This document shows, piece by piece, positions 34,824 to 42,424 of a stretch of 64,000 nucleotides of DNA. The position numbers and the translations under genes are program-made. The notes below the pieces were generated by a model, which was given only the letters and a program-made list of their open reading frames with translations, searched no databases and had not been told where the DNA came from. The stretch comes from DASXKD01 sp963806145 (GTDB taxonomy: Bacteria; Actinomycetota; Actinomycetes; Streptosporangiales; Streptosporangiaceae), in assembly GCA_963806145.1 (NCBI GenBank), contig CAWDXD010000014.1, positions 26,472 to 90,471 on the forward strand, written 5' to 3'. Position 1 is the stretch's first letter, and every line of letters starts with the position of its first letter.

Positions 34824-36976
34824 TCACCACGCTGCTCGTCGCGAACCGGGGCGAGATAGCCCGCCGGATCTTCAGGACCGCCGCCGCGATGGGGATCGGC
34901 ACGGTCGCCGTGTACGCCGAGGGCGACGCCGGCGCGCCGTTCACGGCCGAGGCGGACCGGGCGGTGGCCCTGCCGGGGCGCACCGCCGCGCAGACCTACC
35001 TGAACATCGATGCGCTGCTGGCGGCGGCCGCCGCCACGGGAGCCGACGCCGTGCACCCCGGCTACGGTTTTCTCTCCGAGCGGGCCAGCTTCGCCCGGGC
35101 CGTGACCGCCGCCGGGCTGACCTGGGTCGGGCCGCCCGCCGAGGTCATCGAGGTGATGGGCGACAAGCTGGCCGCCAAGCGGCTGCTGGCCGACGTGGGC
35201 GTGCCGGTGCTCGAGTCCTGGGAGGTGACCGGGGACGACCTGCCCGACCTGGGCGGCGCCAGCCTCCCGCTGATCGTCAAGGCCGCGATGGGCGGCGGCG
35301 GCAAGGGGATGCGCGTCATCGGGGCCGGGCCCGGCACGGCGGGCGGCGCTGGCGGGGCGGGCCTGGCGGACGCGGTGGCCGCGGCCCGCCGTGAGGCGGC
35401 GGCCGCGTTCGGCGACGGCACGGTGTTCCTCGAGCGGTACATCACCGACGCCCGGCACGTGGAGATCCAGGTGCTCGCGGACGCCCACGGCGGCCTTGTG
35501 CACTGCTTCGAGCGGGAGTGCTCGATCCAGCGGCGGCACCAGAAGATCATCGAGGAGTGCCCCTCGCCGGCCGTGGACCCCGGCCTGCGGGAGCGGATGG
35601 CGGCGGCCGCGCTGGCCGCCGCCAAGGCGGTGGGGTACCTGGGCGCGGGCACCGTCGAGTTCGTGCTGGAGCCCTCCGGGGATTTCTGGTTCCTCGAGGT
35701 CAACACCCGGCTGCAGGTGGAGCACCCGGTCACCGAGGCGGTCACCGGGGTGGACCTGGTCCGCGAGCAGCTTCTCGTGGCGCAGGGCCTGCCGCTGTCG
35801 GTCACCCAGGACGGCCTGGCGATCGACGGCCACGCGATCGAGGCCCGGCTGTACGCCGAGGACCCCGCCGCCGGGTTCCTGCCCGCCACCGGGACCCTGG
35901 CGGACTGGTGCCCGGCCACGGCGCCGCCGTGCCGCTGGGATGCCGGGGTGGCGGCGGGCAGCGTGGTCGGGGTCGAGTTCGACCCGATGCTGGCCAAGGT
36001 CATCGCGCACGCGCCGACCCGCGGCGAGGCGGCGCTCGCCCTGGCGCTGGCCCTGCGGCGCAGCCGGATCCGGGGCGTCACCACCAACCGGGACTTCCTC
36101 GTCGCCGCGCTGCGCCATCCCGACTTCCTGGCCGGCCGCACCACCACGTCGTTCATCGAGCGCAGCGCCGTCCCGCTGGCCCGGCACCCGGCACCGGCGG
36201 AACTGCGCACCGCGGCGATCGGCGCCGCCCTCGCCGCCCAGGCGGCCGCCCGGGCCGCCGCCCCGGTGCTCGCCACGCTGCCCAGCGGCTGGCGCAACAC
36301 CGTGATGCCGCCGGAGCGGGCGCAGTACCGGCATGGCCCGGACACCGTGGCGGTGAGCTACGCCCGCCAGCGTGACGGCCGGTTCGCCGTCACGGTCACC
36401 GGGGCCGCCCTGGCCCCGGACGGCGCACTGAGATCCGGGGAACCCGGCCAGGACGGCTCCGCCGGCCCCGGCTCCGATTCCGCGGGCCCCGGTTCCGCCG
36501 CCCCCGGTCCGGCCACCACATCCGCCACGCCGGGCGCGGCTGCCCCGCCTCCATCCCTGGTGACGGTCCATCACGCATCCCTGGTGACGGTCCATCACGT
36601 CGGCGACGGCTGGATCGACTTCGATACCGGCGGGCAGCGGCACCGGCTGCACGTGCTCGCCGCCGGAGACCAGGTGTGGGTCCAAGGGCCCGACGGCGAC
36701 GTGGCCTTGACCGCCGTGCCCCGCTTCCCCGAGGCGGAACGCGGCGAGGCCGTGGCGGGCGGCCTGGTCGCCCCGATGCCAGGGACCGTGCTCGCGGTGC
36801 ACGTCGCCCCCGGCGACACCGTTGCCCAGGGTCAGCTCCTGATGATCGTGGAGGCCATGAAGATGGAGCACCGGATCACCGCGCCGGCCGCCGGGACGGT
36901 CAGCGAGGTCCGCGCCCGGCCAGGGGACCAGGTCAGCGGCGGCGACCTGCTGGCCGTCCTGGACGAAGCGCCATGA
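34820..36976 (+). CDS. Acyl-CoA carboxylase biotin carboxylase/BCCP (alpha) subunit
   Basis: 718-aa fused biotin carboxylase and biotin carrier. The N-terminal motif is LVANRGEIARRIFRTA, the ATP-grasp loop is VKAAMGGGGKGMRV, then FERECSIQRRHQKIIEE and EVNTRLQVEHPVTEAVTG. The C-terminal biotinyl domain ends in VEAMKMEHRI, with the target Lys between the two Met. A low-complexity Gly/Ser/Pro linker precedes a BT-like domain and contains a 24-bp tandem duplication. The GTG at 34820 overlaps the preceding stop by 4 nt; its own stop overlaps the AtuA-like gene as ATGA. With the beta subunit it should carboxylate methylcrotonyl-, geranyl- or a related CoA; which one cannot be decided here. Confidence 0.9.
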   Translation: MITTLLVANRGEIARRIFRTAAAMGIGTVAVYAEGDAGAPFTAEADRAVALPGRTAAQTYLNIDALLAAAAATGADAVHPGYGFLSERASFARAVTAAGLTWVGPPAEVIEVMGDKLAAKRLLADVGVPVLESWEVTGDDLPDLGGASLPLIVKAAMGGGGKGMRVIGAGPGTAGGAGGAGLADAVAAARREAAAAFGDGTVFLERYITDARHVEIQVLADAHGGLVHCFERECSIQRRHQKIIEECPSPAVDPGLRERMAAAALAAAKAVGYLGAGTVEFVLEPSGDFWFLEVNTRLQVEHPVTEAVTGVDLVREQLLVAQGLPLSVTQDGLAIDGHAIEARLYAEDPAAGFLPATGTLADWCPATAPPCRWDAGVAAGSVVGVEFDPMLAKVIAHAPTRGEAALALALALRRSRIRGVTTNRDFLVAALRHPDFLAGRTTTSFIERSAVPLARHPAPAELRTAAIGAALAAQAAARAAAPVLATLPSGWRNTVMPPERAQYRHGPDTVAVSYARQRDGRFAVTVTGAALAPDGALRSGEPGQDGSAGPGSDSAGPGSAAPGPATTSATPGAAAPPPSLVTVHHASLVTVHHVGDGWIDFDTGGQRHRLHVLAAGDQVWVQGPDGDVALTAVPRFPEAERGEAVAGGLVAPMPGTVLAVHVAPGDTVAQGQLLMIVEAMKMEHRITAPAAGTVSEVRARPGDQVSGGDLLAVLDEAP
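36552..36599 (+). repeat. 24-bp tandem duplication inside the biotin carboxylase gene
   Basis: Two identical 24-bp units abut (36552-36575 and 36576-36599), encoding SLVTVHHA followed by SLVTVHHV. The duplication is in frame and at the start of the domain that follows the low-complexity linker. Confidence 0.9.
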
Positions 36977-38763
36977 CGCGGCCGCTGCGCATCGCCAACT
37001 GCAGCGGGTTCTACGGAGACCGGCTGGCCGCCGCGCGGGAGATGGTCGAAGGCGGTCCCATCGACGTGCTGACCGGCGACTGGCTCGCCGAGCTGACCAT
37101 GCTGGTGCTGGCCAAGAACATGCTGCGGGACAACGGCGCCGGGTACGCGCGGACGTTCGTCACCCAGATGGAACAGGTCATGGGGCAGTGCCTGGACCGG
37201 GGGATCAAGGTGGTGTCCAACGCGGGCGGGCTGACCCCGGACCGCTGCGCCGAGGCGGTTGCCGCGGTCGCGGCCAGGCTCGGCCTGGACCCGGTGATCG
37301 GCTACGTCGAAGGCGACAACCTGGTGCCCCGGCTGGCCGAACTGCGCGCGGCGGGCGCGGACCTGGCCAACCTCGACACCGGGGCGCCGCTCGGCGACCG
37401 CCCGGTGCTCACCGCGAACGCCTACCTCGGCGGGTGGGGCATTGCCGAGGCCCTGGCCCGCGGTGCCGACATCGTCATCACCGGCCGGGTCACCGACGCG
37501 GCTCTGGCCCTGGGCCCGGCCGCGTGGCACCACGGCTGGCGGCGGGACGACTGGGACGCCCTGGCCGGCGCCGTGGTGGCCGGGCACGTGATCGAGTGCG
37601 GGGCGCAGGCCACCGGCGGCAACTTCGCGTTCTTCACCGAGGTACCCGGGCTTGAGCACCCCGGGTTCCCGATCGCCGAGGTGGCCGCCGACGGATCCTC
37701 GGTGATCACCAAGCACCCCGGTCACGGCGGGATGGTGTCGGCAGACACGGTCACCGCCCAGCTCCTCTACGAGATCGGCGGCCCCGCGTACCTGAACCCC
37801 GACGTCACGGCCAGGTTCGACAGCATCGCTCTGGCCGCCGACGGCCCGGACCGGGTGCGCATCTCCGGCGTGCGCGGGGACTCGCCGCCGGCCACGGCCA
37901 AGGTCGCGCTCAACTACCAGGGTGGCTGGCGGTCCACGCTGACCCTGTACCTGACAGGGCTGGATATCGAAGCAAAAGCAGCCCTGGTCGAGCGGGCGCT
38001 GTGGGCGGGCATCCCCGGCGGCCGGGACGCGTTCGAAGCGGCCGAGGTGTCGCTGCTGCGCACCGACAAGCCCGACCCGGCGACCAACGCCGAGGCGATG
38101 GCCCAGCTCCGGATCACGGTCAAGCACTCCGACGAGCGGGCCGTGGGCCGGGCCTTCTCCGCCCGGGTCACCGAGCTTGCGCTGTCCTCGTATCCGGGCA
38201 TGTTCGGGGACGGCCTGGTCAGCGGGGCCCGTGCGTACGGCGTGTACTGGCCGACGACGGTTCCCGCGGAGTGCGTAGCGCAAGAAGTGGTTATCGGCGC
38301 GGAGCGGACCGTCGTGCCGCCGACGCTGCCGCCGCGGCCGCCGGTGGTCGCGGAGGTGCCGACCGCCGCGGTCGCCTCAGCGCCGACCGGCGGAGCGCCG
38401 GTCGGCGGGGCGCCGGGCGGGCCGGCGAGCGTGCGGGCGCCGCTGGGGCGGGTCGCCGGGGCGCGGTCGGGGGACAAGGGCGGCAACGCCAACCTCGGCG
38501 TGTGGGCCCGCACCGACGCAAGTTACGCGTGGCTGGCGGGTTTCCTCACGGCCGCCAGGCTGAAGGAACTGCTGCCGGAGACCGCGCCGCTTCCGGTGGA
38601 ACGGTACGAGCTGCCGAATGTGCGCGCGCTGAACTTCGTCATAGCAGGGCTGCTCGGTGAGGGCGTGGCGGCCAGCACCCGGCTGGACCCGCAGGCCAAG
38701 AGCCTCGGCGAGTGGCTGCGCGCCCGGGTCGTGGACGTGCCGCGGGAGTTGCTGGAAAGCTAG
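36973..38763 (+). CDS. AtuA-like acyclic terpene utilization protein (DUF1446)
   Basis: 596-aa protein. The conserved beginning RIANCSGFYGDRLAAAREMVEGGPIDVLTGDWLAE and the motifs KVVSNAGGLTPD, GYVEGDNL, ITGRVTDAALALGP and ECGAQATGGN identify DUF1446/AtuA, here running to about residue 440. After an Ala/Pro-rich spacer the C-terminal ~100 residues (RVAGARSGDKGGNANLGVWAR) form the AtuA-like ferredoxin-fold domain. AtuA is required for citronellol/geraniol use in Pseudomonas, but its chemistry is not settled. The start ATG at 36973 overlaps the carboxylase stop. Its presence points to terpenoid or similar branched acyl-CoA degradation. Confidence 0.88.
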   Translation: MTRPLRIANCSGFYGDRLAAAREMVEGGPIDVLTGDWLAELTMLVLAKNMLRDNGAGYARTFVTQMEQVMGQCLDRGIKVVSNAGGLTPDRCAEAVAAVAARLGLDPVIGYVEGDNLVPRLAELRAAGADLANLDTGAPLGDRPVLTANAYLGGWGIAEALARGADIVITGRVTDAALALGPAAWHHGWRRDDWDALAGAVVAGHVIECGAQATGGNFAFFTEVPGLEHPGFPIAEVAADGSSVITKHPGHGGMVSADTVTAQLLYEIGGPAYLNPDVTARFDSIALAADGPDRVRISGVRGDSPPATAKVALNYQGGWRSTLTLYLTGLDIEAKAALVERALWAGIPGGRDAFEAAEVSLLRTDKPDPATNAEAMAQLRITVKHSDERAVGRAFSARVTELALSSYPGMFGDGLVSGARAYGVYWPTTVPAECVAQEVVIGAERTVVPPTLPPRPPVVAEVPTAAVASAPTGGAPVGGAPGGPASVRAPLGRVAGARSGDKGGNANLGVWARTDASYAWLAGFLTAARLKELLPETAPLPVERYELPNVRALNFVIAGLLGEGVAASTRLDPQAKSLGEWLRARVVDVPRELLES

Positions 38764-38775
38764 TGGCCCGCTGTT

Positions 38776-38825
38776 CGTGATCATGAGATCGCTGTTGCCA
38801 GAGCGACACCAATCTCATGATCACG
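38776..38825. repeat. Long inverted repeat between AtuA-like and hydratase genes
   Basis: Perfect 14-bp arms CGTGATCATGAGAT (38776-38789) and their complement (38812-38825) enclose 22 nt with an inner CGCT/AGCG stem. The arms are AT-richer than the surroundings and each contains TGATCA and TCATGA. It begins 13 bp after the AtuA-like stop, so it could terminate that operon, though without a U-tract. Confidence 0.75.
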
Positions 38826-38868
38826 ATGACAGGAGGCGGGATCGTGTTGCTGGAGAGAGGGGAGTGTC

Positions 38869-39672
38869 GTGGGTGACGAGACGGCCGTGCGCTACGCGGT
38901 GCAGGACGCGGTGGCGACGCTGACCATGGACCAGCCGCACAACCGCAACGCGCTGACACCCGCCCTGATGGCCGGGCTCGCCGAAGGCCTGGAAACCGCG
39001 CAGGCCGACGAGGCGGTCGGGGTCGTCGTGCTGACGAACACCGGGCCGGCGTTCTGCGCGGGCGCCGACCTGTCCGGCGCGAGCCCGGCAGCCCCCGCCG
39101 GCGGGAAGCGGCGTGGTGGCGCCCGCCGGGACGGGCTGGCCGAACTGCTCGCCGCCATCCAGGACTCGGCAAAGCCGGTGGTGGCCCAGATCGCCGGGCA
39201 CTGCATGGGCGGCGGCGTCGGGCTGGCCGCCGCGTGCGACCTCTCGGTTGCCGACGACGCCGCGAAGTTCGGCTTCACCGAGGTCCGCGTCGGGGTCGCG
39301 CCCGCCATCATCTCGGTCGTCTGCCTGCCCAAGCTGCGCCGCGCGGACGCGCTGGAACTGTTCCTGAGCGGCGAGCGGATCAGCGCCGCCCGGGCCTCGG
39401 AGGTCGGCCTGATCACCCGGGCCGTGCCCGCGGCGGACCTGGACGCGGAGGTGGCGGCGGTGGTGGCCAGGCTGCTGGCCGGCGGCCCGTCGGCGCTGGC
39501 CGCGGCGAAGCGGCTGGTCTACACGATCCCCGGGATGGACAGGGAGGCGGCGTTCACCCGGACCACCGAGGTCTCCCAGGCGCTGTTCGCCTCGGCCGAG
39601 GCCGCCGAGGGAATGGCCGCATTCCGGGAGAAGCGGCTGCCGTCCTGGGCCCCGCCGCCCGGCGAATCCTGA
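38869..39672 (+). CDS. Enoyl-CoA hydratase/isomerase family protein
   Basis: 267-aa crotonase with the motifs TMDQPHNRNAL, FCAGADLSG (first oxyanion loop) and QIAGHCMGGGVGLAAACDLSVADDAAKFGFTEVRVG. The Glu in GFTEVRVGVAP corresponds to a catalytic glutamate, so this copy is more likely an active hydratase than the one at 31212-31988. The GTG at 38869 follows GGGGAG. Situated after the AtuA-like gene, it could play the AtuE/LiuC role of hydrating the carboxylated unsaturated acyl-CoA (inference). Confidence 0.88.
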   Translation: MGDETAVRYAVQDAVATLTMDQPHNRNALTPALMAGLAEGLETAQADEAVGVVVLTNTGPAFCAGADLSGASPAAPAGGKRRGGARRDGLAELLAAIQDSAKPVVAQIAGHCMGGGVGLAAACDLSVADDAAKFGFTEVRVGVAPAIISVVCLPKLRRADALELFLSGERISAARASEVGLITRAVPAADLDAEVAAVVARLLAGGPSALAAAKRLVYTIPGMDREAAFTRTTEVSQALFASAEAAEGMAAFREKRLPSWAPPPGES

Positions 39673-39823
39673 CCGCCGCACTTCCGCTCGGAACCAGCCT
39701 GACCTGCAGCGCTCCGCCGCCGAGAAAATTTCCCGCAGAGGTGTCCATCTGCGCCGCCGTGCTTCGTCGTGGGGGTGACCGACGATCCCGGGCCGTTCCC
39801 GGGCCATGATCGAGGAGGACACC

Positions 39824-40003
39824 ATGAACCCGATGTTCAACTACTGGGCCGTCGTCGAGCGGATGCAGACGCTGCAGGCGGAGGCCGACACGGTGGCCCG
39901 TGCCCGGCACGCGGCCAGGATCCGGCGCGGCACGGCCCGCGCCCGGCTGGCCCGCCGCTCCCGCTGGGGACTGGCGCTCGTCCCGGCCGGGTCTGGCCGC
40001 TAG
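39824..40003 (+). CDS. Small basic protein of unknown function
   Basis: 59 aa, starting MNPMFNYWAVVERMQTLQAE and ending in an Arg-rich helix (RRGTARARLARRSRW). The ribosome-binding site GAGGAGGA at 39812-39819 is strong and correctly spaced, which argues for a real gene. No family is recognised. It may be DNA- or membrane-associated through its basic half. It lies upstream of the DGPF/ECF42 pair. Confidence 0.55.
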   Translation: MNPMFNYWAVVERMQTLQAEADTVARARHAARIRRGTARARLARRSRWGLALVPAGSGR

Positions 40004-40051
40004 CACCCGGGCACCATCCGCGGAATCATGATCGAGGCAATGGAGGAAGCC

Positions 40052-40393
40052 ATGAAGTACATGATGCTTGTCTGCGTCGCGGAGGGAACCGAACTGAGCC
40101 CGGAGGAGGCCGCCCGGATCGGTCCCGACACCGAGGCCTGGGTCGAGGAGATGGACCGCCGGGGGGTCCGGCTGCAGGGTAACCAGTTGCGCCCGGCCAG
40201 CGACGCCACCACGGTGTCGGTGCGCGGCGGCGAGGTGCTGATCGCCGACGGCCCGTTCGCCGAGACCAAGGAACAGATCGCCGGGTACGACATCATCGAC
40301 TGTGCCGACCTGGACGAGGCCATCGAGGTCGCGTCCAAGCACCCGGTCGCGAGGTTCGGGAAACTCGAGGTGAGGCCGTTCTGGGTGGACTGA
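40052..40393 (+). CDS. YCII/DGPF-domain protein
   Basis: 113-aa protein with the YCII-related fold. It carries the DGPF signature VLIADGPFAETKEQIAGYDII and the conserved start KYMMLVCVAEG. Such proteins accompany ECF42 sigma factors in many actinobacteria and proteobacteria. The ATG at 40052 follows GGAGGA; upstream in-frame starts at 40028 are weaker. Its stop TGA overlaps the presumed CTG start of the sigma gene. The biochemical role is unknown, possibly a small enzyme of the ECF42 regulon. Confidence 0.88.
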   Translation: MKYMMLVCVAEGTELSPEEAARIGPDTEAWVEEMDRRGVRLQGNQLRPASDATTVSVRGGEVLIADGPFAETKEQIAGYDIIDCADLDEAIEVASKHPVARFGKLEVRPFWVD

Positions 40394-41640
40394 CTCCGGA
40401 CGCCGGCGAGGCGGTCGCCGAGGCGTTCCGGCAGGAGTGGGGCCGGGTCGTGGCCGCACTGATCGGGATGACCGGCGACTGGGACCTGGCCGAGGAGTGC
40501 GCGCAGGACGCTTTCGCGCAGGCCATGAAGACCTGGCCGCGCGATGGCGTCCCGCGCCGCCCGGGCGCGTGGCTGACCACGGTGGCGCGCAACCGCGCGC
40601 TGGACCGGCTCCGCCGCGGCGCCACCGAGACCGCCCGGCTGAGGGAGGCGGCTGCCTTGTCCGTTCCCAGCGATCCCGATCTTGACGACGACAGCGGCAT
40701 CACCGACGACCGGCTCCGGCTGATCTTCACCTGCTGCCACCCGGCGCTGGCGCTGGAGGCCCGGGTCGCCCTGACGCTGCGCACGCTCGCCGGGCTGACC
40801 ACCGCGGAGATCGCGCGGGCGTTCATGGTCACCGAGGAGACCATGGCCAAGCGCCTGGTCCGGGCCAAGCACAAGATCCGCGACGCGGCGATCCCGTACC
40901 GGGTGCCGCCGGCGTACCTGCTGCCGGACCGGACGGCCGGCGTCCTGGCCGTGCTCTACCTGCTGTTCAACGAGGGCTACTCGGCCAGCACGGGCGCCGA
41001 CCTGGTGCGGCGGGGACTGTGCGCGGAGGCGATCCGGCTGGCCCGCGCGCTGAGCCAGCTCATGCCCGACGAGCCCGAGGCCCTCGGCCTGCTCGCGCTG
41101 ATGTTCTTCCACGACGCCAGGCGGGCCACCCGGGTCGACGCCGCCGGTGACCTGGTGCGGCTGGACGACCAGGACCGGTCCCGCTGGGACGCCGGCGAGA
41201 TCGCGGAGGGCGTGGCGATCCTGGATGCCGCCCTGCGGCGCGGCCGGCCCGGGGCGTACCAGGTGCAGGCGGCCATCGCCGCGTGCCACGCGACCGCCGC
41301 CGACGCCGCGGACACCGACTGGGCGCAGATCGCCGCGCTGTACGGCGAGCTGGCGCGGCTGGTGCCCTCCCCGGTGGTGGAGCTGAACCGCGCGGTCGCG
41401 GTGGCGATGGCCGACGGACCGGCCGCGGGCCTGGAACTGGTGGCGGCGCTGGACGCCTCCGGCGCGCTGCGCGGCTATCATCTGCTGCCCGCTACCCGGG
41501 CGGACCTGCTGATGCGCCTCGGGCGCCGGGACGAGGCCGCCGTCAGTTACCGCGAAGCGCTCGACCTGGCGGGCACCGACTCCGAGCGCCGCTTCCTCAC
41601 CCGCCGCCTCGCCGAAATCGCCGCCCCGGGCCAGCGTTGA
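40390..41640 (+). CDS. ECF42-type sigma factor with C-terminal TPR-like extension
   Basis: Sigma-70 family factor of about 416 aa. Sigma2 covers AEAFRQEWGRVVAALIGMTGDWDLAEECAQDAF, with TVARNRALDRLRR at its end. Sigma4 has LTLRTLAGLTTAEIARAFMV and EETMAKRLVRAKHKIRDA. About 230 helical residues follow (DUF6596/TPR-like), which ECF42 members use in place of an anti-sigma. The only standard start in frame, GTG 40450, would delete the first 20 residues of sigma2. The full domain begins at CTG 40390, which overlaps the DGPF stop as CTGA, so a CTG start by coupling is proposed. Confidence 0.85.
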   Translation: MTPDAGEAVAEAFRQEWGRVVAALIGMTGDWDLAEECAQDAFAQAMKTWPRDGVPRRPGAWLTTVARNRALDRLRRGATETARLREAAALSVPSDPDLDDDSGITDDRLRLIFTCCHPALALEARVALTLRTLAGLTTAEIARAFMVTEETMAKRLVRAKHKIRDAAIPYRVPPAYLLPDRTAGVLAVLYLLFNEGYSASTGADLVRRGLCAEAIRLARALSQLMPDEPEALGLLALMFFHDARRATRVDAAGDLVRLDDQDRSRWDAGEIAEGVAILDAALRRGRPGAYQVQAAIAACHATAADAADTDWAQIAALYGELARLVPSPVVELNRAVAVAMADGPAAGLELVAALDASGALRGYHLLPATRADLLMRLGRRDEAAVSYREALDLAGTDSERRFLTRRLAEIAAPGQR

Positions 41641-41656
41641 GACGTGATAACTTGGC

Positions 41657-41896
41657 ATGGGGCCAAGAGATGGGCATCCGAAGAAGGAGATCGCCGAGGC
41701 GTTACGGCGCGCCCGGCAGGCGGGCCTTACTGTCTCTGCGATCCACCGAGGCCACCGCTGGGGTGAAGTCTGATGCTTATGCGGCCTTGCGTTCGCGGTG
41801 TGGTCCACCCCGCGCAACCCTGGTGTGCACGCCAGGCAAGTCATGCGGTTCGTCGCGATGCACGCTGACCATGCGGAGAAGGAGGACCCCTCGTGA
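41657..41896 (+). pseudogene. Small HicA-like protein interrupted by an in-frame TGA
   Basis: Not listed by simple ORF calling because a TGA at 41771-41773 splits it. Reading ATG 41657 gives MGPRDGHPKKEIAEALRRAR...AIHRGHRWGEV, then TGA, then in the same frame CLCGLAFAVWSTPRNPGVHA and RQVMRFVAMHADHAEKEDPS to TGA 41894-41896. The two halves together (about 79 aa) look like one conserved small domain: helix, GHRWG strand, STPRN loop and helix. This resembles HicA-like actinobacterial proteins. CGA to TGA is the simplest change (Arg to stop). The final TGA overlaps the next gene's ATG, as in toxin-antitoxin pairs. Confidence 0.65.
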
Positions 41897-42411
41897 TGTC
41901 GTATCAGTTCCAGGTCCGGCTGGATCGCGAGCCTGGTGAGCCGGAGATCGAAGCGCTGGGCGGCGTCTGCGACGATGCCGGGCTCAGCTATGGCAACGGC
42001 ACGGGCGAGCTAGATTTCGACCGGGCGGCTACGTCCTTCGCCGACGCGGTCTTCTCGGCGATTGCTGATGTGGAAGGCTCTACCGGGCTGCACGTCACGG
42101 CGATCGAGGCCGACCCTTTGGTGTCGGTGATGGACATCGCCGAGCGAGCCGGGCGTACCCGGGAAGCCGTGCGTCAGGCGATCAACGGGCTGCGATCCCG
42201 GCGATTCCCGCCGCCGGCCAATGGCGCCGGGGCCAGGCACAGGCTCTGGCGGTGGAGTGAGGTCGCCGCGTTCTACGGCATCGATGATGACCACACGCGC
42301 CAGGCCGCCCGGGTCGCTGACGCGGTCAATGGGTGGCTGGCACTGCGCCGCTCCGTGCCCGGCCTCGCGCCTTCGGCTGGCGCGGTCGCCGAGGCGGTAC
42401 GGGCCGCCTGA
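41896..42411 (+). CDS. HTH-containing partner of the HicA-like protein (possible antitoxin)
   Basis: 171-aa protein. Residues 1-70 (SYQFQVRLDREPGEPEIEAL...VTAIEA) form an alpha/beta domain. A MerR/excisionase-like HTH follows (SVMDIAERAGRTREAVRQAI, then a wing with FPPP and RLWRWSEVAAFYG). The ATG at 41896 overlaps the TGA of the preceding small gene (TGATG); AAGGAGGA at 41880-41887 provides the ribosome site. Acidic N-terminus plus DNA-binding C-terminus and strict coupling suggest an autoregulating antitoxin. This is inference; the family is not one I can name with certainty. Confidence 0.65.
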   Translation: MSYQFQVRLDREPGEPEIEALGGVCDDAGLSYGNGTGELDFDRAATSFADAVFSAIADVEGSTGLHVTAIEADPLVSVMDIAERAGRTREAVRQAINGLRSRRFPPPANGAGARHRLWRWSEVAAFYGIDDDHTRQAARVADAVNGWLALRRSVPGLAPSAGAVAEAVRAA

Positions 42412-42424
42412 GCTCCGCAGGCGG

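Noticed and set aside
41657..41896. TGA 41771 as a selenocysteine codon (V-U-C-L-C)
   Set aside because: There is no visible SECIS-like hairpin directly after the codon, no selenium genes in the window, and a simple CGA-to-TGA change restores the expected Arg.
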